Assembly (NCBI RefSeq): GCF_932526225.1
Contig: NC_064035.1
Location: forward strand, 13,460,566-13,524,565
DNA length: 64,000 bases
From: Nematostella vectensis
Lineage: Eukaryota; Cnidaria; Anthozoa; Actiniaria; Edwardsiidae
Direction: 5' to 3'
A program made the position numbers and the translations under genes. Under the pieces are notes generated by a model. The model did not search any database. It had not been told where the DNA came from and saw only the letters and a list, made by a program, of their open reading frames with translations. Position 1 is the first letter of the stretch; every line of letters begins with the position of its first letter. Shown here in pieces: positions 34,847 through 47,714 of this stretch.

Positions 34847-37800
34847 TTATCTGCCAGCATCTTGAAGAATTGCTGATAACAAAGTCTTGTCTTGTAGAGC
34901 AAAATCAACTTCATTTTCATCAATTTTGAGTGATACCTATAGAAACGAAAATAACAAGGCATTAATGGACAGAATTCAAATTTTAATTTTACCTTTAACT
35001 TTTAAAAAAATAATAATAATATGTGTACTTTATTATTTTCCATTTTTTTTAGTAACTAAGTTAAATGTTTCTTGATTTCTTCAATTTGTCTGAAAGACGC
35101 TTGAGCAGTGAAGTCAACTCTGATTCGTCGCTGTCTTTGGCCATCATTTTTTGGGCGCATTTTTTGCCTTGGATACAATGGCCTTTCAAAGTTCCCCTTA
35201 GCGATCATTATACAGTGGGTTTCACCACCAGTTTCAGATGTTATATGGTTCAACCATGTTTATTGACTGTGAAAAACCTGACTTATTTCATTGACTATGA
35301 TGTCATTTCTTGTTCTAATTATAATTACTGACATATACCTTGATCATCCTCATTTCCTTTGCTTTCTTCAGTGTGATAATCCCTCTGGTCTCCAGTAGTT
35401 TACACAGAGCGATAAAGTCATCCTGAGTCACCTGGTTCACTTGCCGTTTCTTGCACACATTGCTGTAAGTCTCATGGAGCTGTAAACAATAAATAATTTG
35501 AACACTATCAATAATCTAATCTAAGGATCACTCAAACTGCTATTGATCATTCAAACTGTAAATCTTCTTAACCTTCTTAACACCATACCTTCCCCAGAAT
35601 GACTTCTTTGACTTTGCCTTGCTTCAGCATTAGAAGTAATGTGCAAACAAGTAACTTTTGCTGCAATGGGATGGTGGGCTGACTTCCGGACGAGTTGGCC
35701 ATTATACGAGAGCCGTATACGTCCGATACCACACTGGCAATATGTCCCAGGCTCACTTTTTTTGCAGTAGGAGTAGGACTGCTTAATTCACCCTTTGTCT
35801 GGGCATTTTCTAAAGAAAGGAAGTTGAAAAATAGATTTATGACATTAATCCTGAAAGAGATATGTCTACAACATAGTTTTACAGTAGTTCAGGTGAAGTA
35901 TTGCTGTTCAGTCTAGAAAATTTGTTATTTATACAGCACATTATCATTGTCGTTACTTACCATATTTTGTGGGTTGGAGGATGTGCTGTTTTCTGACATC
36001 AGATTCAACAACTTCTACAGCACGTCTAAAATGATAAAACATTAATCACTGTCCTGCCTATAAGGCCATGCTTTAGTTTTGTTTTAAAAAACGCCCAAAT
36101 TATTTTTGGTGATTTGTGAGAGAATAAATAAAACAATTTGATTCCTTCTAAAATAAAATTAAAAGCAAAACAACAAGAAATGTTTACCAAATCCACATTC
36201 CCAGCTAACAGGTGAGATCAAGTTTGTCTACCTGCAAATGTCAAGAGCCTTTCGTATGTCTCCTGCAACAGCAGCAACTTTTCTTGCACAGAACTGGATT
36301 GCTGGTGTGTCTAAAACTGGAGTCTCGCCCTCAGTCTTAAGAAAGAAAAATAAAAAAATTAACCACCTCTATAAACAGCAATAAGCATACTGTACTACAA
36401 AGATGGTCTATACTTGTGTGTTTTTTGAGCTTTTAAAAGAATGCAGTCTCAACTCTGTGAGCAAACTGGTTATTGTGTATCCTACCTGTGATATTCTTTG
36501 TTGAAGAATGGTGCTGATCTGATTTCTTGTGTAAGGAGGAAAATTGAGCAGTTCAGGTTTACCTAAAAAAGTAACGTCTCATATCAAAAACTGTCAGACG
36601 CACCTATAAAGGCTAGCTGCTACTTACATTTTGGTCTTGCTTGCAGTCTCGGCAAGATTCTGTCTGTAAGATCTAGGGCATTGGCAATTCCTTAAGAAAA
36701 AAAAACAATGCAACATCAGTCATCAACCTATTCAAATTGAAAAATTACTATATACAATTACTGAAAAAATCTGTCAAAATTGTGGGTCTCCTTTTATGCT
36801 TGAAAAAAAAGATGGGTTTAGTAGAGCTTTTGCATTCTTCTCCATTTGATCATATTAATAAAATAAATAATAATTATATTAAATCAAGAAAGGCACAGCT
36901 ATCACTGACCTATCAACACAAGTTTAGACTTTGGAAGTGAAGGCCATTCAAACATAGTGTACAACACATCCCTGTTTTTCGTCTCTAGTTGGTCCATCTC
37001 ATCTAGGATTAAGATCCTGAAAACACACATATTAATTCAAATGTGGGAAAAACTATTTGCTGTTTTTTTTTATTCACAAGACTGACCTGGGTTACATGTT
37101 TCCAGGGGCGTCGGAGTGGTCCCAAAAGTGGGAGGACGAAAGTTGGGGGGGGGGGGGGTTGGGTGGGTAGTGGTTTCATAGGGGAGAGGAGGATGGAGGA
37201 TAACCTAAGTAGAGGATAACCTAAGTAGAGGATAACCTTAATAGAGGATAACCTAAGTTGAGGATAACCTTAGTAGAGGATAACCTTAGTAGAGGATAAC
37301 CTTAGTAGAGGATAACCTTAGTAGAGGATAACCTTAGTAGAGGATAACCTTAGTAGAGGATAACCTAAGTAGAGGATAACCTTAGTAGAGGATAACCTTA
37401 GTAGAGGATAACCTTAGTAGAGGATAACCTTAGTAGAGGATAACCTAAGTTGAGGATAACCTAAGTTGAGGATAACCTAAGTTTAGGATAACCTAAGTTT
37501 TTATGCACTTGATTTTAAAATGTTTAAAAGATTTGTTGTTGGTCCCTTTTGTACTTTTTGAAACCCTTTTGGTTAAAAAACATTCATATATATAGAAACA
37601 TCTGCTCAGAAAAGTTGGGAGGGCGTTGCCCCCCACCTTCAAAATTGAGGGGGCTGGCGCTCCCCCTGCCCCGCCCCTTCTGCTGCCCCTGGTTTCCTGT
37701 TTACCTCATTGGGCCTGGTGCTGTGAACTTTCTCTCCAGAACTTTCTGGGCATCTTTGGTGGCCACTTTTTCTTCTATTCCTAGCTCTTCAATTATTTTT

Positions 37801-39665
37801 GCAAAGATTGCATGGGAATGTTGCAGGGACATACAGTTGATAAATGTTACTGGGCAATCACTGACCTCCTACAAAAAAGATTGAATATAGAAATTAATTC
37901 ATGAGTGTAGGCGTTCATAGAAGCGTGTGTGATACACAGGTGTAGAAAGGGATAAATCTACAAAACAGTCTTGTAGGGATGAAACTAAATATATCCAAAA
38001 TGCAGTTATCATGTTCTATACATTTGACTCAATCAGCTTGTATCTGCACTTCCAAGATATAATATGAAGATAAGCTTGGCAAATTTATTAAATAACATTA
38101 TGGAGCTTGTTTCCAAGGATCTATTCCTGAATCACATTTACCTTCATGTCTCTGATGACCATGGTAAGGCAGGCAGTCTTGCCTGTTCCTGGTGCTCCTG
38201 AGATATACAAGCTTCCAGGCTTTTTTTTCTGTACATGTTTCTCAAGGAATTTTGTAACAGCCTTGATCTCTGTATCTCGACACAGGATATTATCAGGTGC
38301 CCCAGTGTGCAATGCCTTTTTGACTGCACTATAGCACTGGCCTATAACAAAAAAAAACAATATTTATCAGAATATATTCTATAAATAAGGAGATAATGCA
38401 ATATATATGGGGCTATGTTGGTGTAGGGTTATTTCAGTGACCTCACAATAAAACAAATGGTCACCTTGGAATAGCTTTATTACCATTAAAACTAATCAAT
38501 TTTTCTTACCTTCAGCTCTTCCAAGGGAAAGTATGCATTTTGATTGAGCAGGAGTTCTCATGGCTGCACCCTGAGGTGTCCTAATAGTAGCTTGATTTGG
38601 TGTCCTGATAGTAACTTGGTTTGGTGTCCTTACAGTAGCTTGATTTGGTGTCCTGATAGTAACTTGATTTGGTGTCCTTACAGTAGCTTGGTTTGGTGTT
38701 TTTGTAGTTTCATGATCTGTTTTGTCCTGTTTAGAAGTCGGTGGTGTATTTTCTGATACTTCTTTGATTTCCACGGATTTTCCTTTGTTATTTTTCTTTT
38801 TTTTCGGTGAGACGGATGGAGCTGGGGAAATAAAATATTGTCATATTTTGTCAGGGTTTTGTATGGTCAGTAAAGAGAGATTTAGATTAGGATATTTGTT
38901 ATTTTAACCGTAATCAGATATGTTGTTAACAGAAATATAAGTTTGTTAAAGTGATTTGTTCCCATGGCAAATGCAGGTTGCAGACAATAGCTGCAATAAT
39001 TGCATGTCAAATTTGCATACTGCAATTTTTTTGTGTGTGCGTGAATCTCTACCGCTTTTGGCAAGAATGGCATTCTTATCTATCTTTAGCTTTAGTTTTC
39101 TTTAGCTTAAAAACCAGAAATAAATAAGCTTACTGACTCAAGTTCAGTGTTGCATTATGCAGAAAATGGCGAAAGCGGTAAACAAGCTATGACTTTTGCT
39201 TTCGAACGGAAATTTCCGAAAAAAAAAACATAACTTGAAATAAACTAAGCAAATTACTTTATCGATCATGGTATGAAAACTCAAGGAATCATAACCTGGA
39301 GTTCAAAATCACTCGTAGCATGCCTCTTCAAGATCTCACTTGCACACAGCCAGGCCAAATCTCCGATCACAATCGCATTTAGTGAAATAAAACATGCTCT
39401 CAAAATATAACACTAGATGTTTTTTTTAGGATAGAACGAAGGATACTAATATCCGAAAACTAAAAAAGCAAAATACATTCAAGGACATCAAAGTTACAAG
39501 ACGTGAAGTAAAATTACCTTTGCTTGTTTCACTTCGTTTACGAGGCGAACATGTCCCCAAAGCTTCTGTCTTCAAACCGCCTGTTTTCCCCTGCGAACGT
39601 GTTTTACGGCGAGGAAAATCAATAGTAGGTTGAGAAAGGACACTGCTTCGAGTTTGACGCGGCAT
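34847..39665 (-). CDS. CDC6: CDC6: replication licensing ATPase
   Basis: Twelve exons on the minus strand: 39665-39518, 38821-38510, 38341-38142, 37868-37705, 37016-36910, 36690-36628, 36562-36486, 36335-36232, 36025-35961, 35809-35589, 35479-35339, 34936-34847. The frame is 1692 nt (563 aa; human about 560). With ORC and Cdt1 it loads MCM2-7 at origins. Seen directly: N-terminal MPRQTRSS and CSPRKR; Walker A GAPGTGKT (202-209); Walker B ILILDEMD (276-283); [11 protein letters not shown] sensor region; [15 protein letters not shown]; winged-helix segment [14 protein letters not shown]. Residues ~91-132 are a tandem TPNQ repeat rich in Thr-Pro. An in-frame upstream Met exists at 39809, but the conserved start is 39665. 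Divergent from IST1. Confidence 0.96.
37185..37500. repeat. 16 bp minisatellite in a CDC6 intron
   Basis: About 19 copies of AGAGGATAACCTTAGT with minor variants (taag/ttag), in the intron 37704-37017. It is not attached to either splice site. Confidence 0.9.
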
Positions 39666-39765
39666 ATTTTGTGCTTGGTTCGGTTGAAATGACTCAAATT
39701 CGGTCGATTCAGGAACTAGTGATCGCCGCTCTCGAGGGAGATTATAAATGCATCCAGTCAAATGA

Positions 39766-39796
39766 TTTCGCGCGCTTTTCACACTTCCGCGGGAAA
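39766..39796 (-). promoter_or_regulatory. Pair of E2F-type motifs upstream of CDC6
   Basis: TTTCGCGC at 39766-39773 and GCGGGAAA at 39789-39796 fit the E2F consensus TTTSSCGC on opposite strands, 100-130 bases upstream of the CDC6 start codon. E2F control of CDC6 at G1/S is established in mammals; function here is inferred. Confidence 0.55.
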
Positions 39797-40255
39797 ACTG
39801 CTCAACCAATCAGAGTAGTGTAACCGGAGAACTCTGTACAGCGGTTTTACCGATCCGATTGTAGTTCGGAAGCTTCCGTTTGCTTTTTGACTCAAAGTGG
39901 TCAGAAATTCTTTGTCTTTATTGAATAATTTGCTATTTGAATCCTCACGCTGGCTATCAAGAGGAGGTTTATATAGTCTATTATGACTCTTAAAAGCCTA
40001 TTAAGGAAAAATAGATAAACAGAAACGAGAAAGGATTCTATGGCCAAACCGTGGTTAGTCAATAAGCACTCGGGCTTTATGGAATCCGCGGGGGTGGGGA
40101 GCGTTTAGTTTGTTCTTTTGGTTCTAAAAGCGTCGCATTACATCAGCATATTCGGTAATGGCGGATGACTTGTAGACATGGGTAGGTAAATTTAGCCATG
40201 ATTCTCGCTGGTTTTATTTAGTATAGCTGCATCATTCGAACGGTGAACACGAAAT

Positions 40256-43200
40256 ATGGTTCTTTCAGGTTTTGCAAAGCAGAAATTGAAGACAAACCTA
40301 CGATTAGCCATCAATCGGCTAAAGCTTTTGGAGAAGAAAAAGAGTAAGTTTGTTAAAACACAAAATATTTTATCCTGTAGACGATGGAGATGTAGTATAG
40401 AGGCCTGATTTATATAGCTGCTTCCCATAATCGCCACAAAAAGTAGATTTCTTGAAACGCTGTCGGGCAATAGACGCTATTTGCATTGATTTTTACGGTG
40501 AATTCTTTCGAATCCCCCATGGAATTGCATTAGTTGTCCACAAAAAAATAAAAGCATCTTATTCTTTTTTCCCCAAAATGTGAAATACTCTCTATTTTAC
40601 GTTTTAGCTGAGCTTGCACAGAAGGCAAGGCGAGAAATTGCCGACTACCTTGGAAATGGCAAGGATGAGAGGGCGAGAATAAGGGTAAATACATCAGTGT
40701 CAAAGTTTCCCAAGAAACGAAAAATCAAAAGACAATGAATTGTGCACCTAGACTTGCTCTGGCAATTTCCTCCATTATTTTTTTGTGTGCAAAGCAAGTA
40801 AAAATAGACTTATACTAAGGATGGGTTTGTCAAGCTCACATGCTTTTGCACTGTAAAAGGGGCAAATTGAAGCTGATTGAGTTAGTCGAAGGCATATTTT
40901 TAGTATTTTATGGGAGGATAAATTAATGTTTAGGGGGTCATTTCTCAAAATTGACTCAAAAACACACTAACTTCCCTGTTAACTTGTGGCAGCTCCCGTT
41001 AACTTACCAGGAATCACTTCTAATGTGAAAATGGATACCAAAAGATGGTGTTCAAACTATTTCTATCTGAATTATAGAACAATATTCATCTTAAATTTAC
41101 TAAGTTGAAATAATCCTAACAGGCCCACTTATTAGTGGTACTTTTGAGAAACGACCTCCAGTGCACACTCCCTTTGAAATGGGTGTTGGAATGATTATTT
41201 TTTATCTCTGATCTCAAGGTGGAGCATATCATACGAGAAGACTACTTGGTGGAGGCTCTAGAGTTGCTGGAGTTGTACTGTGACTTGCTCTTGGCGAGAT
41301 TTGGTCTCATCGAAACAATGACGTGAGAGAAAGCTTTTGTTGTTTTTATGTCAAGTTCTGAAATGCTATCAGCATGACATAGAAACTGGAAATACTTGTT
41401 TGGCACCATGTTCCAAATAAGCAAACCCATCTAGTATAAGTACTTTTTAAATTATTAAAGTTTATATTTATAATGGTAATTAAAAACAATATTATAATTG
41501 CTTTTTGTGGTATTATCATAAAAGGCTCCAATCAGTGATTAAAAATCCTGTAAACACCTTGGGGGTTCGAAATAAGCATAAGGTAATTGGGATTTATAGT
41601 ATAGTGAGAGTGTGTTTGGTGTTCATTATGTGTTGTTACCCTTTAGGTATTGCGACGAGGGAATGATTGAGTCCGTGACAAGCCTTATCTGGGTTGCGCC
41701 ACGTCTTCAGACAGATGTACAAGAATTTAAAGTTGTATGTATTAGTTGCATAGCTTTGACCTCATATAGAAAAAAAATATCCCTGACAGTTTAACAATCT
41801 AACTCAGATCATAAAAGGGAGACATTAATTACACAGTAGAACCCCACTAACTTGAACTCTGAAGGGAAGCAAAAATCAGTTTGAGTTAGCAGGGAATTCA
41901 AGTTAGCAGAGTAAAAACGACTCAAAATTTGGTTCAAGGCAAATCAAAGTTAGTTCGAATTAGCGGGGAATTCGAGTTAGCCAAGTTCTATAGTTAGCGG
42001 GGTTCAACTGTACTGTATATTAATGCTATTTGATACTTAATAAGCAAAATATGATATACAGTACTGTATAGTAGTTACTGTTGTAGCAGATAGGGTTTAA
42101 ATGTCCTGTTGTGTAGACAAGTGAAAATATGGCACCTATTATAGGTAATTTTTGGCTGAATTCCCCCCCCCCCCCCTCCAAGAATACAGGAATTGAAGTC
42201 CTTTGGGAAACAGAACAAAATACCTTTAAAAAAAACTTTAATCAGGTTTGGCACACACACCAATGTCATTGGGTGAAAAAAAAACCTTTTTGCAAAAAGC
42301 TAGAAAAACTTCCTATTGGTGATAATATCTCCCCTATTTGATGGTATCCTGTGTGATGGTACATATGTTGTAATGTGCTTTTTCTTCTTTGTGATTAGAT
42401 TGCAGAGCAGCTTGGTTATAAGTTTGGCAAGACGTTTGCTCATGAGGCTGCCACCAATTCTAATGATACCGTCAACCCACGGGTAAGGTCTGTTCTCTAT
42501 TGTTGGTCTGAACTTGATTTACTTTAGACAGTATACACTATAATAGTCGTCTAGTTATTTTTGTCTGTAAGGCTACAGTAAATGCTGTTTTTTGTATACT
42601 CTTGTCAAAGGCAAATACCAATTGTCAAATGAGAGCTTTACTATGAAAGATACTATGGATCTCATCTTATGATTGCAGGAATCATCTTCTATGGATTGCA
42701 GGAAAATTTAGATTAATCACATGTTGTTTGACATCTTTATTTTTGCAAAATAATCAATACTACATGAGCCGCTTGAACTGCCACTTGCTGTTTGTGCTGA
42801 CTACCTTTCTTTGAAATATATTTTTCTATTTCTGTATATTCAAACTTAATGCTATAACCAATTATGCCTTTTTTTCATAAGCCAGTTGATTCCATATTTT
42901 AAATTATTTTTTATAATTTCAGCTTATTTTAAAACTCAGTCCCAAACCGCCTCCAAAGATTTTGGTAGAGAGATATCTGATAGAAATTGCAAGGAGTCAC
43001 AATGTTCAATTCGAACCTGATCCACTTGTTATGCTGGTGAGTGTAGCAGTTGGGGGTTAATGATTGTGTATTTAGACTGGGTGTGTGTGGATAAAGACAA
43101 TGTTTTAAGACTGTTTCAAGTCCACATCCCCTTGTTCAAACAACTCCTACTCAAGGAGTGCTGTTTCCTAAAGTGGCAATAATGTAGGAAAAACATGCAT

Positions 43201-45777
43201 ATTTAAAATAAATGATTATGTTTATTAATTGTTTAAATTTAGCTATAATTACCGGCTCAAGCCCTGTACGATAACTTTTGTATTTCAATAAAAATTCAAT
43301 TTTTTTATGTTGTATTGTTTAAAAACTCACACACTCTGTGAGAGTGTTGCTGTGTGAGTCTGTCCAATAACTTTTTGTGGGTCCAACTTTTATCTAGACA
43401 AATTTAATTAATGTTCTACCACATAATTCAACAATTCCTTTTCTTGTCTCTTATTAGGGAGATGATATTCCTGACCCCAGTGACTTCAAGGGCGGAGGTG
43501 GTTCTGGTGGTGGCGGAGGGATTGGATTTGAAGGATATGGAAGTAATCTAGCAGGCAGTGCCACCATGAATAACTTCCCCAGTGTCCCAGGAATGGCGGG
43601 GGGCAACCCTGCTATGGCGTACCCCCCTCCTCCACATGCTGTGAGTATTGTTCAAAGTTCCCTAAGGATTGTTAGGCACTGGTGATTAGCTGTATGCTGT
43701 AACCTACTTATTATATGGTGACAAGGACAATATGAAAGATTCATACAACTTCTTGACAGTAAAGAAGGGGCAAAACCTTTTTGATTTTATTAAAATTTGT
43801 ATTGATGGTCCTATGCTTTTATTTCAGTTGGTTATTGTGCTGTTGGATAAGCTCCTTCATTTTCTCTCTTTCTCCATTTGTTTAGTCAATTCATGCTGCC
43901 ATTTTATGCTTACCCATTATACCAAGTCACAAAATGTATCTGCTAATCAAGCAAGTAATTGAGATGAATTTAATAAAAAAGGTTAATTAATTTTTAGACA
44001 AATGGTATAGATGAATATGCTGTTTCATAAAAAAAAAATCCCTGATCTTCACATCGGATTTCTGTTATAGGGTGGAAGCTTACCCTACCCCCCTGGGGGC
44101 CCGCCATCAGGAGGACCAGGAGATCAGTACCCTATGGACAAAAATGTAAACTGACAAAAAACACACTACTCCCATTCTTCGGCAAAAATGTAAACTGACA
44201 AAAAACACACTTCTCCCAACCTTCGGCCAAAATGTAAACTGACAAAAAACCCACTTCTCCCAACCTTCGGCAAAAATGTAAACTGACAAAAAACACACTT
44301 CTCCCAACCTTCGGCAAAAATGTAAACTGACAAAAAAACCCACTTCTCCCAACCTTCGGCAAAAATGTAAACTGACAAAAAACACACTTCTCCCAGCCTT
44401 CGGCAAAAATGTAAACTGACAAAAAACACACTTCTCCCGACCTTCGGCAAAAAATATACTGTAAACTGACAAAAACATGCTTCCCTCAACCCTTGGCAAA
44501 ATGGTAAACTGACAAAAAACATAATTACCGAATTTCGCCCCACCTTTGGCAAAAAATGCACAGTAAACTGATTTATCCTTTTTAATCTCCAGCTAAAAAC
44601 ATACTTCCTCCAACCTTTGGCAAAAATGTACAGTGAACTGACAAAAAACGTACTTCCCCCAGTCTTTGACAAATATGTACAGTAAACTGATTGGTACTTT
44701 TAAATACTGTGCGACTCCTGAAAAAAACTCATATAAAGCCAAAAATGTACAATGACTGATCCTTTCAAATATCGTGCGACCCCAGTTAAAAACATACTTC
44801 CCCCAACCTATAGCAAAAATGTAAACTGTGTTAACATCCAGGGAAAACAACAATCTTTCCCCAACGTTTGGAAAATGTTAAGTAACAAAGACTACATTGC
44901 TGAACTAAAGATTGACACGTGGTAGCCTGCTTGCTTGCGGTACTCGGTGTCATCATCGCGGAAAACCCCTTCCGTTCGTTGATTGGGCGCCATCTTGTAT
45001 TTTAAGCCGCGTGGCTCCTGGGGGAGAGCGCAAAAACGTATGCAGGGCAGGGGGAAAGGAGAGACAAGAGGGGGTTTTCCGCGTTTTCCGAGTACCGCCT
45101 GCAAGCAGGCTACGTTGATAAAGATTGACACATTGATAAAAATTCCAGTTGATTTCAATTAGAGCATGTAGTCTTTGCTGCCTTCTCAGGCACTATGTAA
45201 AAACACCAGAGAATCATACTGTTTCACGACTTGTCTGGCTGTTCAGGACTGAGAACCCCTATAACTCACTAGTTTGGTTGATGTTTGTGTATTTAGACAC
45301 AACCTGCATCTATGCCGCCAGCGTACCCAGGAGACGATCTCCCAAGAAAAGAACAGCCTGGGCCTCCAAGTAAGTACTATATACAATACCAACGTTTAAG
45401 GTAGTCATTTCGAAATTTTATTGCATCATTTACCCACCAAAATTAAATGACAACTATTGCAAAAGTTTTGATGGCTAGTATCTCAAAACTTATCAACATG
45501 GCGACTTGGATGCGATACTGAAGCTGGTTTAAGCGTCATATTTAATTTGTTTTAAGCGTCATAATGATTCTGATATATATTGAATAGAGACTATCTTGCA
45601 GCTTCAGGCCAACAGTCCGCCCCGCCGCCATCAGCTCCGCCGCCCACCTTCCCAGACCTCCCCCCAGTGCCAACTAACAGCCTACCATCCGGAGGCCTGG
45701 GTAACAGCGCGGGCGGAGAGGACGTTGACTTTGACGACCTGACACGTCGGTTTGAAGAGCTTAAAAAGAGAAAATAA
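40256..45777 (+). CDS. IST1: IST1: ESCRT-III-associated factor
   Basis: Exons 40256-40343, 40608-40684, 41219-41322, 41647-41731, 42399-42482, 42923-43036, 43458-43640, 44071-44145, 45297-45369 and ~45602-45777 join to 1059 nt (352 aa; human 364). IST1 works in late endosome sorting, abscission and ESCRT-III remodelling. Residues 1-184 form the ESCRT-III-like helical domain (NLRLAINRLKLLEKKKTELA, DERARIRVEHIIREDYLVEA, ELYCDLLLARFGLIE, PPKILVERYLIEIA). The middle is Gly/Pro-rich and the C-terminus DVDFDDLTRRFEELKKRK is the MIT-interacting motif that binds VPS4 and other MIT proteins. The last acceptor is ambiguous (ttgcag at 45601 or gagag at 45589, both in frame). Exon 44071-44145 ends at the head of a minisatellite; retaining that intron adds Val-Asn and a stop. 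Confidence 0.94.
41833..42016. mobile_element. Short TIR element (GAACCCC ends)
   Basis: Inverted ends ACAGTAGAACCCCACTAACT and GTTAGCGGGGTTCAACTGTA around an internal 'gagttagc/ggggaattc' motif seen in several orientations. It sits in an IST1 intron. The ends resemble pogo/Tigger-derived MITEs, which is an inference. Confidence 0.7.
44139..44870 (+). repeat. 44 bp minisatellite built on an IST1 splice donor
   Basis: The unit CAAAAATGTAAACTGACAAA plus AAACACACTTCTCCCAACCTTCGG repeats seven to eight times from 44139 (donor GT positions 44146, 44190, 44234, 44278, 44322, 44367, 44411) and continues as decaying copies to about 44870. The first unit holds the last seven exon bases (CAAAAAT) and the real donor. 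Confidence 0.92.
44922..45113. mobile_element. MITE, 192 bp, in IST1 intron
   Basis: Inverted ends GTAGCCTGCTTGCTTGCGGT and ACCGCCTGCAAGCAGGCTAC plus internal matching GAAAACCCC/GGGGTTTTC, giving a near-complete hairpin. Non-coding. Confidence 0.88.
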
Positions 45778-46837
45778 GAGATTTTGGGTCTTGACGTTTT
45801 TGTATTTGTGAAATGTGTTTTTACGTATAATTACTACAAATTTACTGTTAGTAAAAATGTAATTACTGAACTTCGATGAATGGAAGAAAGTTTAAAAGAA
45901 ATCAGGCGAAATCTTTTAGCTCGAATGGTATATACAACGATTTCAGATAAAATACTCAAAGGAATTAGAAGGAATAATTGCCATTTTTTTCATATTTTTT
46001 TTGAAGATTCATTTAATCTACGATTATTGTAAAAGTAACTCGGAAGCCCTTTAATTTTTTGGTTTAATTTGCGTTGTGAAATGGCCCTAAAAGTACAATC
46101 GATCCCATTGATGTTGTCCATGAAAAAAAAAGAAACTCACAAACTAATTAAATTTTCAATGACCCTCGCGTGAAACATTTGTCTTGTTAAGAGAGAAAAG
46201 CGTGTATCAAAAAAGGCGAAAAAAAACCGAATGTTTTATTTCTTATGCAAGCAAGTTTAATACTTTAATGTTTTCAAATGAGACACTAGATTTTTGAGAA
46301 CTTTTCAATGTATATTCGCTTCAACCACGCGGCTTTAGAGAACCACTGCTAGTGGAAATGTTGGCGCCATGAGGTCGTCCAGGGTAGCATTTGAACTCCT
46401 GTTATATACTGTACCAACCTTTTAATAAAAAAAAAAATAAAAAAATCAGCATGATAATGTACTGCTCATTTTCACCAACTGTATTAGAATATTTTCGATT
46501 CTCAAGAAATGCGATACAGAGTTTCTTGCATCGCTGAAACCGCGATCCATTAATCCCGGGGGGTTGGTTTATTATTTGACCCTGGGAGCTTTCGGTCTCT
46601 GACACCCCGTGGGTAGATCCAGGCGCGTATTTAGAATTTACATCCAACCTATAACCCTGTTTGTGTGAACCCCGTTCTTGTTCAAAGTCTTCCTATAGAC
46701 TATTTATTATATTTCCCTGTTTCTAACATTCATCATATTCACATCACATTTCATCATATTTGAGTTGCACTTGTTTCCCCCATATATGTCTTAAACTGAG
46801 AATCCACTTCCACTAGCTTCCTTGCAGAAATAGTCCA
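45778..46837. other. IST1 3' flank, nothing further seen
   Basis: AT-rich sequence after the IST1 stop, without exons or clear repeats. No canonical AATAAA is evident close to the stop. Confidence 0.45.
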
Positions 46838-47090
46838 ATTAATCTATGAATTTTTTATGGATCAGGTGGAACTAATTGCAATAGAATTTCTCTATGCGGA
46901 TTTTGAACAAGTGATACAACCTAGTTAACATACTAAAAGTCCCCAAAAATCCCTTTTGCTGGAACATCCTGAAATATGTGAATTTTCAATTTCGGAGTAA
47001 AACCACAGGGTACCCGCGTCGCTAAAACGGAAAAAATAGAATACATTCCAGGGGCTCATGAGTAGGGGAAATCATCTGTATAATATAAAT

Positions 47091-47494
47091 GTCACAGCGT
47101 TTCCTAGGATCAGGCTATTTTTAGACGCGCGAGCATGAACGGAACGGGCCAATCAGCTACTTTGACGTTAGTCGCGCGTGCGAGTGACGTGAGGCTGCAC
47201 GCGCAAATTGCAGTTAGGAAGAATACATTTTTATCTATTGTTTGTTTACAAAAAGATTTTTTAAATTCTTTTTTTTAGCTTTAAAAAGCTAGAATTCAAA
47301 GTCATACAGTCATAGGTAGGGTTGTATTCATGTTAGAGAGAGCAACAAAAAGTCAAAGTACCGAAGAGAGAACATAGCTTTTTGTCTGAGACTGCGCGTG
47401 CAGTTGAGCTCAGCCAAAACGTCAACACAAAGGTTGCATCTGAGTGGCTCATCCGCGCGTCTAAAAATAGCCTGATCCTAGGAAACGGCGTGAC
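47091..47494. mobile_element. 404 bp TIR element
   Basis: About 40 bp near-perfect inverted ends: GTCACAGCGTTTCCTAGGAT at left and ATCCTAGGAAACGGCGTGAC at right, each continuing into 'caggctatttttagacgcgcg'. It interrupts the left arm of the larger foldback. Confidence 0.85.
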
Positions 47495-47714
47495 ACCTAT
47501 ATAGTACCAGAACATGGGGAAGTTGATAGCCCCTACTTATTAGCACCTGTACATGCTAATTCTGTACATTTAAAGGGCCATTGGTCAAAGTTGATTAAAG
47601 ACACAGTTTGGATACCTAAACAAAATAAATTACCCCTGTTTTATATCTTTTCCCAATATTTCTGTATCCCAAAACCCACAGGGTACCCGCGTCGAAAACC
47701 CTAAAAAACATACA

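Noticed and set aside
39666-39809. Upstream in-frame Met as CDC6 start
   Set aside because: The conserved CDC6 N-terminus (MPRQTRS) starts at 39665, and the extension covers the E2F motifs and looks non-coding.
44107-44672. Minus-strand frames of 100-170 codons with repeated FCQFTFLPKVGR-like peptides
   Set aside because: Three frames are open at once because the 44 bp array lacks stops on that strand; antisense to IST1.
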